Source: Augochlora pura
Taxonomy: Eukaryota > Arthropoda > Insecta > Hymenoptera > Halictidae
Length of the DNA: 64,000 nucleotides
Assembly (NCBI RefSeq): GCF_028453695.1
Contig: NC_135775.1
Span: forward strand, 868,001 to 932,000
Direction: 5' to 3'
Shown here piece after piece: positions 9,926 through 22,257 of this stretch. The notes beneath the pieces were generated by a model, which did no database searches, had not been told where the DNA came from, and saw only the letters and a list, made by a program, of their open reading frames with translations. Numbering within the stretch: the stretch's first letter is position 1; each line of letters opens with the position of its first letter. A program made the translations under genes and the position numbers.

Positions 9926-11136
9926 CTATGTACAAATCTTTTTCTTTGGTGATTTCTTAGAATGTTCTTTACGTTTCGATTTTAAAGCAACGGGTGCATC
10001 TGTATTGTTAATTTTTGCACAGAATACTACAGCCTGTGCCCATCCAGCTAATGGACCCCACAATTTTCGCAAATGATTAGCCACTTCTTCATTGCTGATT
10101 GACTTTTGTTGTCGTAAATGCGGCAAATAGTTTGACAGAGCGATTTGTTTGATATGGGTATCTACTGGGACAGCTTCCAAATGGCCCAAAGACATTAAGC
10201 ATATACAGTCTGCAACTTTTGGGCCAACCCCTGGAAGTGTAATTAACTCTTCCCTCGCTTTACTATAGAGTACATTATTATCTTTATGTAAACCTAGGAG
10301 CCATTCCTTCCCACCAAGTTTTATTAAAGTTTTTGCAGTTCGCGTTATATATTTCGCACGATATCCGAATTTCTCTTCTTTCAATTGTTCCTCGATACCT
10401 TCCTTTGCTAGTGCTTCAATGGATGGAAAACTATAATAATCTTTATCTTCTATCGAACAGATCCTTTCACCAAATAGAGAACATAGTTTCTCTACCATTG
10501 TTGATATTCTAGAAACAGTACAAAAATTTTATTTAAATATATTCAACCTAAAGCAATAAATCAAACATACCTTCGTATATTATTGTTTGAGCTACATATG
10601 AAAGAGAAGACATTTTCAATGACTTCTTGATTCAATATTCTAACACCATGCGTTTTATCTAAAGATTTTTGAAAATGTTCGTCTACTGTACTCCATTCTT
10701 TGCAGAGATCTGATAATGACATGTCTAATCTAAAGTACTGAGATATAATGGCATCATAATTTTTGGAATTGTTTAGTGGACCTTGGACAATGTACGATAA
10801 ATGTGTATCATCTTGCTTGAGAGTCCAAACACATCCATCAAACACTCCTCTGTAGCCGTCATTCTCAGCGACCCACCTAAAATAATGTTATATTCAATTA
10901 TTGAAGATTACAAAAGTTGTATAAACTTATCAAATTGATCCTGCGTAAAATGACATAAATTCCACCAAAGTTTTATCGCAGAAATATTGGTTAGGTTCAA
11001 CATGTAATAAGATTTATAAATTATTTATAATCCACCTAAAACTTTGGCCTCCTTTTAAAGTAATTCCCAAATCCAACTGTTCCCGTGGACAAGCGATCTT
11101 TCCCTTTTTCGATTTCACTTCATTTTCGTGCATCAT
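9926..11136 (-). CDS. Ogg1: 8-oxoguanine DNA glycosylase / AP lyase
   Basis: OGG1 excises 8-oxoguanine opposite cytosine and nicks the backbone by beta-elimination in base-excision repair, in nucleus and mitochondria. Exons: 11036-11136, 10571-10876, 9926-10508; joins are in phase, giving 329 residues (human nuclear form 345). The N-terminal lobe contains LKGGQSFRW and CVWTLKQ, then FSFICSSNNNI. The helix-hairpin-helix reads LPGVGPKVADCICLM with catalytic Lys at about 233. The Gly-Pro-rich loop leads to VPVDTH with catalytic Asp at about 252, a spacing of 19 as in the human enzyme (249 and 268). LWGPLAGWAQAVVF closes the core and a Lys-rich tail (KSKRKEHSKKSPKKK) could be a nuclear signal. 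The start is set at the first of two adjacent ATGs (11136). The frame is open for 85 more codons upstream to 11391, so a longer form is possible. Confidence 0.95.
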
Positions 11137-12899
11137 AATGTCCAATCGGGATAAACTTATGAAGTAATATCTGTTATTCACTTTTAACTGGCGGTATCTA
11201 CTATTTAATAGAAAATATCCGTTACGCAAAATGTTTGACAATTTAAAAAAGCCAAGTAATCTTGCAATGTTTATCGCACCGCTCAATCGCTCTGATGAAC
11301 CGCGTGTTTTTAGAATTCGGTTCAGTGCGCATGTTACTTGGGCATGTTCGCGCGAAGATTTGAATTTGAATTTTAATCGAACGGACGTCACAAGACTTTA
11401 TTATAACTGGATTGTCGATGTTTATACAAGTTTATACAAACTGTACTAAATATTTATTGATTTCTTTAAATTCTGATAAGCTACGGACTCATAAAGATCT
11501 GCCTTAAAAAAATCCACAGTCTAATTACAATTATCCTCGCCATCTTTTATTAGAGATGATAATACAGTGTATCTATCCTACATATATACAACGATAAACC
11601 TATTAATAAATACAGACTAGGCAGACAGGTGTTGTATGTCTTGACAACGTATTTTTCATTTTAGTATATTTCAATCGCAAAAGAAACTTGTTCGTTTAAC
11701 AAGTTTTATGACTTTCAAATGTTCCACGTTTAAACTGCGGATCTTACGCACATGCAATCAAAATTAATATGTGAATTACTGGACAGCTAAAACTTTAAAA
11801 AAAGTCGAAGATCACTATTATTTTAGTTTCAATTTATTAAAGTTTTTTCGGTGACCGTAAACAATTTTGATTTTCCACAATGATTTGCAATCTGTGAATA
11901 ACAAGATATTAAAAAAGAAAAATTGAAAGTTACCCCAAGATGTTTTATTAATATATAAGTAAACACTGTTAATCGTAGTTAAATACCTGTTGCCCCTTTC
12001 TATTTTTTCCCACTCATTCCGCTTGCATTATTAAGTTAAAACGAACGTGTAATATTACAATAGTGAATTACTTTATATACTTACACAGCACCATACTTAC
12101 AATCGCACATAAATACAAACATACCGAATACGAAATATAGTGAACGAAAACGTTTCTCAAAGCAAATCACTGACTTGAACACCCCCCTATATTAAGATTC
12201 GTTATCGCATCGTAAGTTAGGCTACACCTTAACATCGATTCTCCTCTAGTTTTCTCATGCTTGAAAAATTATGCTACTTTGATATGTATAGTTTCAATAT
12301 TGTTTATCTACAGAATAATTTATTTGGCCTCTTTTAGGACGATAGTGACTACACAGCTAGCGTATAGTTAATACAAACGATACCCTGTCTATCTCGAAAC
12401 GTTATTAAAACTCATTTTATTGCTACGGCGTTTCGCGAGGGCTTAATTAACGCTTTATAACTGCCAGATCGCCGTTGCTCTGGCTCGGAAGCTAAATCCA
12501 TACGATCCAAGAAAGTAGAAACTAAAAATACTAAGGACAAGTCGCTCGGCTTAAAATTGCTCCCCTCTAGGACAGAAACTTTGCAGAATTATTTTGGCAA
12601 TCGAACGGCTACAGGACGACAATGATCTTCAGAAATGAACAATTAAATGGGCCCGCGTTCGGGAACGTTATACGCTTAAGTAGAAATCGAATCTAATAAT
12701 ACGAAGTTTAATCGAAAGATTTACAGTTTCGTGAGCCTCCTAATTACGACCTCCATGTATTGTCACTCGTGAACTCGGACGACGATTGCTTGTCAAGAAA
12801 CCGATCATTCCCAATGATCCCTTTTCTCGGTTAAATACTCAATAAAATATTACATCCCTGAGAATTGGTATTGACATCTCTAGATGAAGAATATTCGAA

Positions 12900-12930
<31 letters not shown>

Positions 12931-12983
12931 CCTCGCTTTTTTTCTCCTTTTACTGTGCCAGCCTCGACTCTCTTCGTTCAGAT
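11137..12983. other. AT-rich intergenic stretch and 3' region of the phospholipase gene
   Basis: It starts at the OGG1 promoter side. A frame on the plus strand at 11231-11449 has no recognisable content. The right half probably includes the phospholipase 3' UTR, read from the minus strand; minus-strand AATAAA words occur near 12320 and 12416. No other gene is seen. Confidence 0.4.
12900..12931. repeat. (CT)n microsatellite
   Basis: A nearly pure CT dinucleotide run of about 15 units, just downstream of the phospholipase stop codon (on its strand, GA). Confidence 0.85.
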
Positions 12984-15900
12984 TCAATAAGGAACATTAT
13001 CGCGAACGTGAGCCTGCTTCCGGTACTCATGCCGCTGGCACTTCCCGATCCAGGTCCATTTCGCGCACACTTTCTGGGGCTTCAGGATGAAGCATTTCGT
13101 GCGAAGGACGTTGAAGAAGATCTTGCCGATGAAGTTCGCCGACGATGTCCCGGCCATCTTCAAACACGTGCGGAATCTATAATTAAAGAATATGAAAATA
13201 TAATAAATAGTTAGGGAGCTATTTAAATAAAAGGAAAATATCGATCCCGGTACCGTTCGTCACAGGCACAGTGCATCATGCTCGATATGCCCCAGTTGAA
13301 AAGGCCGTAGCGCGTCTCGAAGGCCGGAATGAAGAAGGGACAGGCGGTGTCGTGTCGTCGGCAACAAGCGTCCGCGGTCCCAAAACCGCCTAAATTCGTG
13401 TATTTGGTAGCACGGTGGCCGCGGCCGCACCATTGTGTCCCCGGGATCATCAACAAGTCCCTCCGGGACCGGCTTTTGCCTCTTCTTTGTTTCCGACTGT
13501 TGTTGCTCGTTGTGTTCTCCAACTTCGCGTACTTCCTGCGGCAACAATTTCAATCAGTTTTGTGGAAAATGATCGACTACTTTTTTATAATATACTCTTT
13601 TATATATTTTTTAATATGTTTTTATATATATGTAAATTTGATAAAAATGACTGAAACGTGGCATGATCATTTTTAGCGGCGCCTTACGCGAACGACCATT
13701 TTAAAGATACTAAAAATATTTTCTTCAGACAATTAATTTATGTACTAAATATATAATTCGATTGCATTCGAATAGTTACGCATGTATAGTTCGATTTCCG
13801 CTTGGTAGATGATTTACCTGCGACGGTGTTGTCCGACCAGCTGATTCCTCGCCCTGGTCCTGACGCGAGCGCACCGATGCCGCAGTTCGGACGTCGACGA
13901 GAGCCAGGAGAGGTCCTGCGGGATCCTCGAGGCGTCCTCGTGCTCGTCGACGTCGAACACCTCGATCGACGCCTCGTCATCGTAATCGGAGAAGTGCGTA
14001 CTCGACGAGCAGGAGCTGTCGTCCCCGTCGACGAGCTCCTCGTCGACGCAGTCGGTCAGCGAGCCGCCCTCGTATATCAGTTGCAACTTTCTGCCGGTCT
14101 CCTGCAGCCAGACTTGCCTCAGTGCTACGTCCGTATCTCTACGGAGGGGTTATGGATCGTCAGAACAATCTATGTATATTGTACGATTTTTTTTTTTATT
14201 TACGCAACTAAAACGCGTTTCCAGAATCGCTCGATTACAGCCTCGAGTCCGACACACATGATCGACAAACTTTGATTTTGAATACCCACCGATTTATCGC
14301 TGAATATTGCCATTTTTCAGACGATTCATCGACGGACAATCCATCGAGCAGTCAAGCCAAATTGTTAAATCGGTGGCCACTATACTGATTAATTTGTACT
14401 TGCAGATGTCGTTGACAAACAGTGGCTCACACGATTCTAAAGATTATGCAGGATTTTCACGGTAAATATAGTTCTTCTTGCAATTTGTAAACATTAGAAA
14501 AAACGATGGAAGATATAGGTACTGCAGAAGATCAACGATGTATAGTCATGTGATTACGAGTCACGTGATGCATTTGTTTTGACTTCGAGTCTTCGGTGCT
14601 GCCGCGGTCAAACGGTCGAAGGGACTATCTTGACGGCAACGCAGCTAGGAAAAGCCATTAACACCGTTACATTATTTGCAAAATGCAGTATAATCGCTTT
14701 TTCTTTGATTGTTTCCTAATGTTTACTGTTTGCAGGAAAAATGTTGATTAGTCGAAAGTTTGTCGACCATTGGGTACACAAATGCATTCGCTCAGTGGTA
14801 GGAAGTTTGAAGGTTGCTTCGGAAGAACAGTCAAGCAAAATCACAGCTAAATTAAGGCGGTGAAATCGATTTGTTCGGCAAAAGTGTGCAGCAGTTATTT
14901 ATAAAAAGAATGATCGTCTTACATTAAAAAAAATGGGGCTGCATAAAATATAAAGGGGTCGTTTCACCGTTTCATTCTTAAAGGAGGATCTCCGCAGGAT
15001 ATTTTTGGTCTGCCAGGACCGGACATTATTCTCGGCACCTGTCCGCGTTTTACGAGTCGAGCGTTCCACGCAGTATCTCGCCTGAACGTTGATGCTCGGG
15101 AGCAGCCGTAACAGCCCCGGACCCGTAAAACTTGCGTTAACTTTCGTTTCGCAGAGGAGCGGGGCACGAGGGTGCGTTATCGGGATTGTGCGACAACAAT
15201 GGACCAAAAAAAAAAAACATATAACGATTCGCCGGGGATCGGATCCAAAAAATCGGCGAGCGTGACGCGTGAGTAACGCGGGAGAAATTCACGGTAGATT
15301 GGCTCGTGCACGCGTTGCTGTATGCGAGCAGTGATTAACGTGCACCTATGATTGATGCACCCCGCCTTATTTTCGACGCGCGGATAACCATCTTTGCCGG
15401 GCGTCATTAAATTTGTTACGCGTTGCTGACGCCGCCGATGTTTGATCCTGCTGGATCATCGGCCGGGCCCCTCGAGAAGGAGCCTGACGTTCCTGACGTC
15501 TTCATGTTCCCTTCAATTTCATCGTACGCGGTGGTCGATCGAGTTCCGGTCAAAGATTAAACCACAATGTATGGTAATCTCGAAAGAAATGTTATCACAT
15601 ATTCTAAATAGATTGCGGATCTTTGTGCATTTATTATATGGAATCTAATCGTTGTAAATGTTGCAGGATTTTTGTCGAGAAGATGCACCGATGTGGGATC
15701 AGCAAGACGATTTTTCGTTATTCAAATATTATATAAAAAAATATCTGTGTCAGACACTATATTCTCAGACAACGGTACCTCCGTTATAAAATAGAAGTCC
15801 GGTGATCGTGTCTGCAAAACTTGAAGCGAATCGAGCGACGTTCGTAGATGTTGCGGGACATTCATCGCAGAGATGCACTGGAACAGGGTCACAGAAACGT

Positions 15901-18576
15901 CCGAGCGGATTCAATGTTCGATTCCGAGGTGTCGTTAAGGGAATAGGGCCAAGAGGTAGCATTGCGGTAGAGAGCGTTGTCTATCGAAAGCTTTGACGAA
16001 TTGGTCGAGGCTGATAGACCCCGCTCGCTCGCGGAATAGCAGATACCTGTCCTTTCCCGATCAAAAATTGATCGCCCTCCCACGTCCCCAACCCCAATGG
16101 CACAGAATCATGAGAACGGACAACTCGTGCTTTTCTCGTAACAGGAAAAGAGCTTTCCCCCTCTCCGTTTAAGTGCAAGACGACGTTTCGCGGTCGTGGA
16201 ATTCCCCGGTATCCTCGTGAGAGCATCAGCAGATGAGTTAGGACCTACGCCGCTCCGGGCCACCGTCCTTCGGCGACTCTCCTGTTCGCGTCGCCTAATC
16301 CTTGCTTACTTAGCTTGCCGCTTTTCAGCTTAAGACCACGCTTGGCTTAGCGGTCGCTGTCCACGCCCGGCCGTGATAAATTGTTTTTCGATCCGACCCC
16401 CTCGACGGAAAACAACCCTTGCGATCCCGCCGATCGAAATCGGCACCCCTCGGATTCGTCGAAAATCGGCGCGACGCCCGGATTACACAGATGGAACCGG
16501 TCGCTCTCGATGAGAATTGCTGCCCCCTGTTTTTCTTTTCGATCGAGTCATCTTGTTTTCTAGTTACACGCATTGATTGGATTGGATAATGCTTTATACA
16601 GGATGTCCCAAAAGTGAATCAAAATGGGGAAACGAGGGATTCTTGACGTCACTTGAAGTAACTTTTCACTTTGCTTATAGGTGAGATTAACGGCGCATCG
16701 AGGATTGATGGACGAGCCACGAACTGCAAAAATCGAATTGCGAAACCAGTCGGCGAGCCTCGCAGGACTCTCGGCTCTACGCCGGAGGACACCTGGACGC
16801 GTCAGGACGTGGAAAGAAGAAGGTGTGACCGACTCGATTTAGCGCTGCGGCGCGATGCGGCGGATTCAATGAGCTTTCCGGCTAGGCTGACAAAGACGGG
16901 ACACGAGCGACGTATCGAAGCGACGCCAGTTTTCCCCGTTGTGGGCGGACGGTGCCGTATCAAAGAGGTAACCGATGCTAAATGCACCCTCCCGCGGTGT
17001 ATTGGCAACGGTGAAAGGCGGCATTGTTTCGCCGCCACGTCGGCAGGAAGCGGAGGAACTCCCTGCCGACGAGCTCAGAAGAAGATTTGCCTTCTGTCCG
17101 GGGAAAATGTTATTCTAACGGAGAGGATCGGCACCCGTGTTGGCGCTCGCCGCCGAAAAAACACCGGACGCCGAGGAAATCCCTGCTCGAGGAAGCTAGA
17201 GGCTTGTTAATGTCGTGTCTGAGGGCTTTGTGATGACAAAGAGGGCCGTTCACCGAGTGGCAATCGTGCTCTCGCGGGTGGCCGCTCGCTCGCAGGTTCG
17301 AGAAACTGAACTTGCTGCGGGATCTGGCCAGCGTTTCGACCGTCCGGGGCCGCATGTGAGGTACCACATTTCCTGCGACAGATACACAACTTCAAGTCAC
17401 CGTTTCTGGGAGAGCCGAGACGGTAACGTCCGGAGCAGGGTCCTCTCGGACTCAGAGAGAACACTATTTATATTAACGATATTACATTATAGTTATATAT
17501 ATTTTTTGAAATTTATTGCTGAACAAATGCAAAAAATATTTAATTATCGGTAGCTAAAAATTGATATTAATTTAATTATTTTTAGCGAAAACTTCATTGC
17601 GATATCTCTAACGGTTCAGAGTTATAACTACTTGGTTCCTGAATTCTCCAAACCTGACCACTGTGCGACGGTTCGCTGAAAGTCTCCTTTTAAATATTCC
17701 AAACCGTACGATTTTTACTGTTCACAACGTAAGTCGCATTTCTGAAAAATGTCACGCTATCTGATAGGCTTGTCACTTGGAGCGCGCCTATCAGCAGAAA
17801 AATGAGTTGGAGTGATAACAGTCATAATGCGAAGTCATTATCGCGAATATTCCTGAAGAGCTCGGAAAACGACCTGTCCAATGGTAACTGCGTTCGGTCA
17901 ACGTTCGATTATCCATCCCCGGTTACATATGTTCTAAGTTCTAATTTCATTCAATTAATGCATACGAAATTGAGCTTAGCGGTAAGTACGATACTTTCAG
18001 TTCAACAGTTTTTATAAATATGAACAAATCTGGTGTTCTAATAATTATATTAAAAAATAGTACAACAATTTTCAGTGACGCCTTAAAAATGAATTGCAAG
18101 AAGATAGTTGGAAGATTGAAAAAATAGTTGAAAGATTAGCGCAGAGATTGTCTTGAAATTCGCCGAGCGACCGGCGCGGGAAGAGATAAGATCGAGAGAT
18201 CGGCGAGACGCGGGCAAGTTTGGGAAAAGATCGAGGCTGCGAGCGAAAGGACACGAAGGCAGAAAGCCGAGGAGCAGAGAGTACGGTTAAAGGGATGAAG
18301 GATGTAGAGGGTCCAGGGGGAGGGGGGAAGGGAGTCGAGGAGGGAGGAAAAGTTTGTTTACCCCCAATTGACGACGGTCTCCTTGGCGCAGATCCCGCGC
18401 CAGCGGATTACACGCTCGAGCTCGCCATCTTGGAGAATCCTGGTGACCGAAATACCACGGCTGGTCCCGTGTCTGCCCGTTTCCGCCGAGGAATTCCCGT
18501 AAGGCTGGACGTCCGATTGTCGAAGAAGAGCTTCGGCGTCCGACAGCACCAGGAGCACCAGCAACCCAAGCAGCAT
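12984..18576 (-). CDS. Group III secreted phospholipase A2 with signal peptide and long pro-region
   Basis: These calcium-dependent secreted enzymes cleave the sn-2 ester of phospholipids. Exons: 18362-18576, 13818-14138, 13254-13535, 12984-13176. All joins are in phase, giving 336 residues. A hydrophobic signal peptide starts MLLGLLVLLVLS (ATG at 18576; an in-frame stop lies upstream unless an acceptor near 18614 is used). Then comes an acidic, Ser-rich pro-region (about 75-178) and a basic stretch ending in a furin-like RSRR site at 201-204. The catalytic domain begins at about 205. It has the Ca-binding loop PGTQWCGRG, the active-site CCRRHD (His about 240, Asp about 241) and the group III cysteine pattern. 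The 4.2 kb intron 14139-18361 contrasts with the other short introns. The family includes venom enzymes, but the long pro-region and the absence of a venom-gene context suggest a non-venom tissue form. The Drosophila relatives of this layout are uncharacterised or lipid-digestive. Confidence 0.9.
14321..14461 (+). other. Exon-like open segment inside the phospholipase intron (opposite strand)
   Basis: A good acceptor (tgccatttttcag) at 14308-14320 and a donor (CG|gtaaat) at 14462 bracket 141 bases with one stop-free frame. It encodes about 46 residues including QIVKSVATILINLYLQ and TNSGSHDSKDYAGFS. A following acceptor at about 14736 (tttactgtttgcag) would join in phase and meet a stop after four codons. 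It may be part of an unknown plus-strand gene, or chance. Confidence 0.15.
14462..18361. other. Interior of the large phospholipase intron
   Basis: No recognisable coding exon. Several 60-180-codon frames (for example 16671-17210) are open on both strands at once, as expected by chance in GC-rich DNA. An antisense repeat fragment lies at 16601-16650. Confidence 0.4.
16601..16650 (-). repeat. Antisense fragment of a GGGACATCCTGTAT-ended repeat
   Basis: The plus strand reads ACAGGATGTCCCAAAAGTGA followed by a CGAGGGA block. Its reverse complement matches the tail of family A (ACTTTTGGGACA...CTGTAT). Confidence 0.5.
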
Positions 18577-19484
18577 CGGGGGGCACCGGGTCCAAACGAT
18601 TCGCGTTACTTTCCTGCGGAAAATTATTTACCACCTCGTCAGACCAGCAATCGTCACCCAATAGTGCATTCATTTCACGACGTATTTGAAACAACTCGAA
18701 AACATCATTGCGCAGCTGTCGAGTCGCTTAAATTATTTAAAAACGGGTATAAATATATACGTAGCTGCTAGCTTATACAATTAACGAAGACAATTTTTAT
18801 TTTGAAAGTTCCACAGGAACTTTTTCCACTTTAGGAAAATATATGTTGCATCTCAAGTTCTAGTTAAATCGCGAAACAGTTGAAAATTGCATAAACGCGT
18901 TGCGAGAAGTTAAGCGCTGCAAACGAAAGTCGGGACTTCAGGCTTTAAAACGAGCTCACGTTCACGGCTGTGCGATTCTTTGTTACAAAATTAATCGAAT
19001 GGTATCGCGATCTTGGTTTCCCGTCCAGTCTGCTGGATTCCATCAGGGAAATGTATTAATTCGAACTCGATACGGCAATGCGGGATCGTGCTCACCGCGG
19101 GTACGGAGCTGGTTGTAACGCGAGTTATCAATCCCTGGCATTTTCGTAGCGATTTAAAGAAATTAAAGGGACGTGGATTTGACAGGGGGTCACGCACGCC
19201 GATACCAGCCGCCGCGATCCCGACGTCTTCTTTTCGCGGCACCGCCGTTTCGCGGTGCCGTTTCACCGGGGCTAGTGTTTGGCAGTCCGCCATCGGCCGC
19301 TTAATCATCTTCTTTTCATCGGCATGATAAAAAGAAGCCGCGCCTCCGTATCCCCTCGGCTCTTACGTAATTAGCACGTATGATATCTGCAGACTGACGC
19401 GAGTCGCCCGACGAAATATCCACGAATCGCTCTATTAATCGACGGAATTAGCGATACCATTGTCGAGCAAACAAATTTCGTCAG
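18577..19484. other. Upstream flank of the phospholipase gene
   Basis: No gene recognised. An acceptor-like site (ataattttccgcag, minus strand) just upstream of the assigned ATG, near 18614, suggests a non-coding or short coding exon further upstream. Confidence 0.35.
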
Positions 19485-19700
19485 ATACAGGGTGATCCGT
19501 TTCAATCGATCCAGTCGAATATTTTCAAAACGAAATTTAATTAGCAGGTCGATTCAGCTCGTCGTTTACTTTGTAAAAGAACTCGAGGATTTATTGCGAA
19601 AAGTGTTTGGTTTAGGAGATATTTGAATTTTGGTATCTTTTATAGATTAGTATCTTTTTTATCCCTTTGACGGGATCGATGTAAACGAGACACCCTGTAT
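19485..19700. mobile_element. Small non-autonomous element with terminal inverted repeats (MITE-like)
   Basis: The left end reads ATACAGGGTGATCC and the right end GAGACACCCTGTAT. The right end reverse-complemented is ATACAGGGTGTCTC, so the ends are near-perfect inverted repeats of 10 bases over about 216 bp. There is no coding capacity. The same terminal word recurs at 59205-59217 and, changed, near 16602, 37818 and the tails of family A. Confidence 0.6.
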
Positions 19701-21790
19701 ATTCACACTGAAACGAATCGACGCATAGAGATATCATCGATACAATTCTCTTGTTATCTAAATTTTCAGTAAAATATTAAAATAGATATTTGAACCCTTC
19801 GCCCTCGAGTGGCGATTCTGCGACGCCATTAAGGGGGTAGCCTGTATTCTTATGAGATCGAAACGAAACAATCTTTGATCATTCGATCCGAGAAGAAGAA
19901 GAAGAGCATTATAATCTTTTCCCGTTAGGGTCGAAGCTGTTTTCAAGAATAATGGGATCGCGCAGCCGACGCGTTTGTGGACTCAGCGTGGCCCGCGAAT
20001 AAGTAGCGTTGGCACGCGACGAAATGAAAGGAAAGTAGTTGAATGGAGAGAAGTTATCAATGACCGTTTTGCAATAGTGGGAACGGTCACGTGGAATTCG
20101 TGGTGACCGGAAAAAAAATTCTGATTAATCGTCGCAGCGGCGACGAAACCGCGGTGTATATCAGTCCGTGCAGTTCTTCGGGGAAAAAATTATGGTACCG
20201 GAGTCACCTCGTGCGCCGACACCCGCGTAATTCAGGAGAATGAGGAGATAACGGCCGCGGCGTATCTCTATCGTTTTTCAGGCCGGATCTTAGTCGATCG
20301 TATTTTTCATTCAATTTTCGCCGCAGAAACGGTCTCGTGTACGTTAGCGATAAAGCGAAACAGGAAAAATGCGGCCGGCGATATGCGACTTCAAAGTTGC
20401 GTACAGCTGCAACGTGATCTACCGGCTGGTCATGATTTTTTGCAATTATACAGCGCACGCGAGTGTCAAATTCGGTGAAAACGCGCAGGGAAATTTTAAA
20501 CAATTTTCTGTGCCGCGCGCGCGCGCCTAGTCGAAAGTGCGGCGCCTTGCGAATTCGATAGTTTCTATTAAACAATAATTTGTAAAGAGTTATAGTCGCT
20601 TATGGTCGGTCGCAGCGTCGGCTATAAGTTCACGGGTGTCGGAACCCATCGAGCAACGGCGAAAGTTCACGCCGCTTCGAAATTTTGTTACTGGAGGCGA
20701 GCTTATGCGTGCTTAAACGGAAGCTTGTTTAACTGGAAACTTGGCTAACAACTAATTAACTTATTCCACTGTTATCTCATTCGACTAGACAACTATTTAC
20801 GAAGTCCGCGATTCGAACATTGACGGGACGTCGAGGCGCGGCGTTGATACTGGAAACGAGAACTCGAGTAAAAGAGGTATCGAAAATTATAGGAAACCGA
20901 ATCATGCTTTCCCGAATGATTTTGTTCGCTTTTCGAGTAATTCTTGCGATACGAGCTTTTTCAATTACATGAAAGGGTTCGACACAACAATGGAAACACT
21001 GCTGGCACAAGATCACTCTAGTCGGACACTGATACGATTTATGACAAAAATGACAAAAATATACAAGAAACAGAGAAAACGACAGCGTCGCATTATTTTC
21101 AACTATACGAATTATTAACACATTAACGACCCGGTACTTTTAATAAAACTTTCCTACACGACTTGTGCTTTCAATGATACAGAATTTCTTCCGTATATGT
21201 ATATGTCAGAAAAACATTAATAAACATACGTTACAATCTCGTTTCCCGTCGGTAATGTGTTAAGGGAGGAAGTGTACATTTTCATTCGAACCCTATTTCT
21301 CAAACATTCAAGTACGACAGAAAACGAACGGTGTCACTTTTTCTCGCGCGCGCAGCGTTCTAAGCCGGACAAAATCTTCGAGGTCCAGGGCTGAGCAAAC
21401 GGATCGACACTTTTGCGTCGGGCAACTCACTGTCGACGAGAAACTACCACTTGTTACTGGTCGTGCCGCGATCTCGCGTCGGAGTATCATAGGCGCAAGC
21501 TGTTTCTACCGTTCTGTCTGCGCCCGGCAATAGAGTGCTCGAATACGGTACCTCGGTAGCACGTCGGTCTGCATCTCATCCGCGAGCGAAAGAACGAGCC
21601 AGGTCCGGTTCAAACTCTTCCATAAATCTGGCGCAAGCTCATCCGTGAACCTCGTCGAGCACCGGCTTCAGGGAGCGCAGATTCGTTCATATTCGAGTGA
21701 CCACTGTCCCCACTTGCGAACAACGAAACCGAGGGTGGAAAGACCTCGAGAGCAGCCGAAGTTCTCTCGGACCTCCGTCAACGATCCGGC
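19701..21790. other. Intergenic stretch, no gene seen
   Basis: Mixed GC content with scattered short frames on both strands. No domain, splice-consistent exon set or RNA gene was recognised. Confidence 0.35.
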
Positions 21791-21794
21791 GAGC

Positions 21795-22250
21795 AGAGGA
21801 AGAAGAAGAAGAAAAAAGAGGAAGTAGAAGAAGAGTTGGAAGAAGAAGCGAAAGAGTTGATTGAAAGGATGCCGAAGAAAAGAGGGGATGGTCGAGAAAA
21901 TAGAGGAGATTCTACGGTTGCGATTTTGGTGTTTCGCGAAAAGTCGCGGAATTTCTTAAATAACCAGGTGTCTGTGTGTGGTCCACGTGGCACAGGGAAG
22001 GCGGGATTCTCTGTTCCCGCGCGGTTTTTCCGTCGCCGGGAAGATCTGCGCGTTTGCTCCACCGGCGAACACCTCGTGGAGGCAATCGGCCGTAGTAACT
22101 GGCGCGCTACGCTCGCGACTCTCCCTTAAATACCGGCGAGAGAAAGAGTGAGAGCAAGTGAGAGAGAGAGAAAGCAGAACAGAGAGAGAGAGTGAGAGAG
22201 AGAGACGAAGAGGGGGAGAGCAAGAGAGAGAGCGGGAGAGAGTTCTGGTG
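21795..22250 (+). repeat. Purine-rich block ending in GA microsatellite
   Basis: The plus strand is strongly purine-biased from about 21795 (GAAGAAGAAG tracts). It ends in a dense GAGAGA run from about 22135 to 22245 with many GAGAG words, the binding core of GAGA-type factors in flies. Confidence 0.65.
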
Positions 22251-22257
22251 GTTGTCC

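Noticed and set aside
13802..14275. 157-codon plus-strand frame
   Set aside because: Antisense shadow of the phospholipase pro-region exon (13818-14138).
16671..17210. 179-codon frame in the phospholipase intron
   Set aside because: Open in several frames and on both strands; arginine-rich and without splice-consistent neighbours.
12984..18576. Calling the phospholipase a venom toxin
   Set aside because: The catalytic motifs are shared by all group III enzymes. The long acidic pro-region and RSRR site point to a regulated non-venom form, and nothing in the sequence indicates venom-gland expression.
18220..18771. 183-codon plus-strand frame
   Set aside because: It is the antisense shadow of the phospholipase signal-peptide exon (18362-18576).
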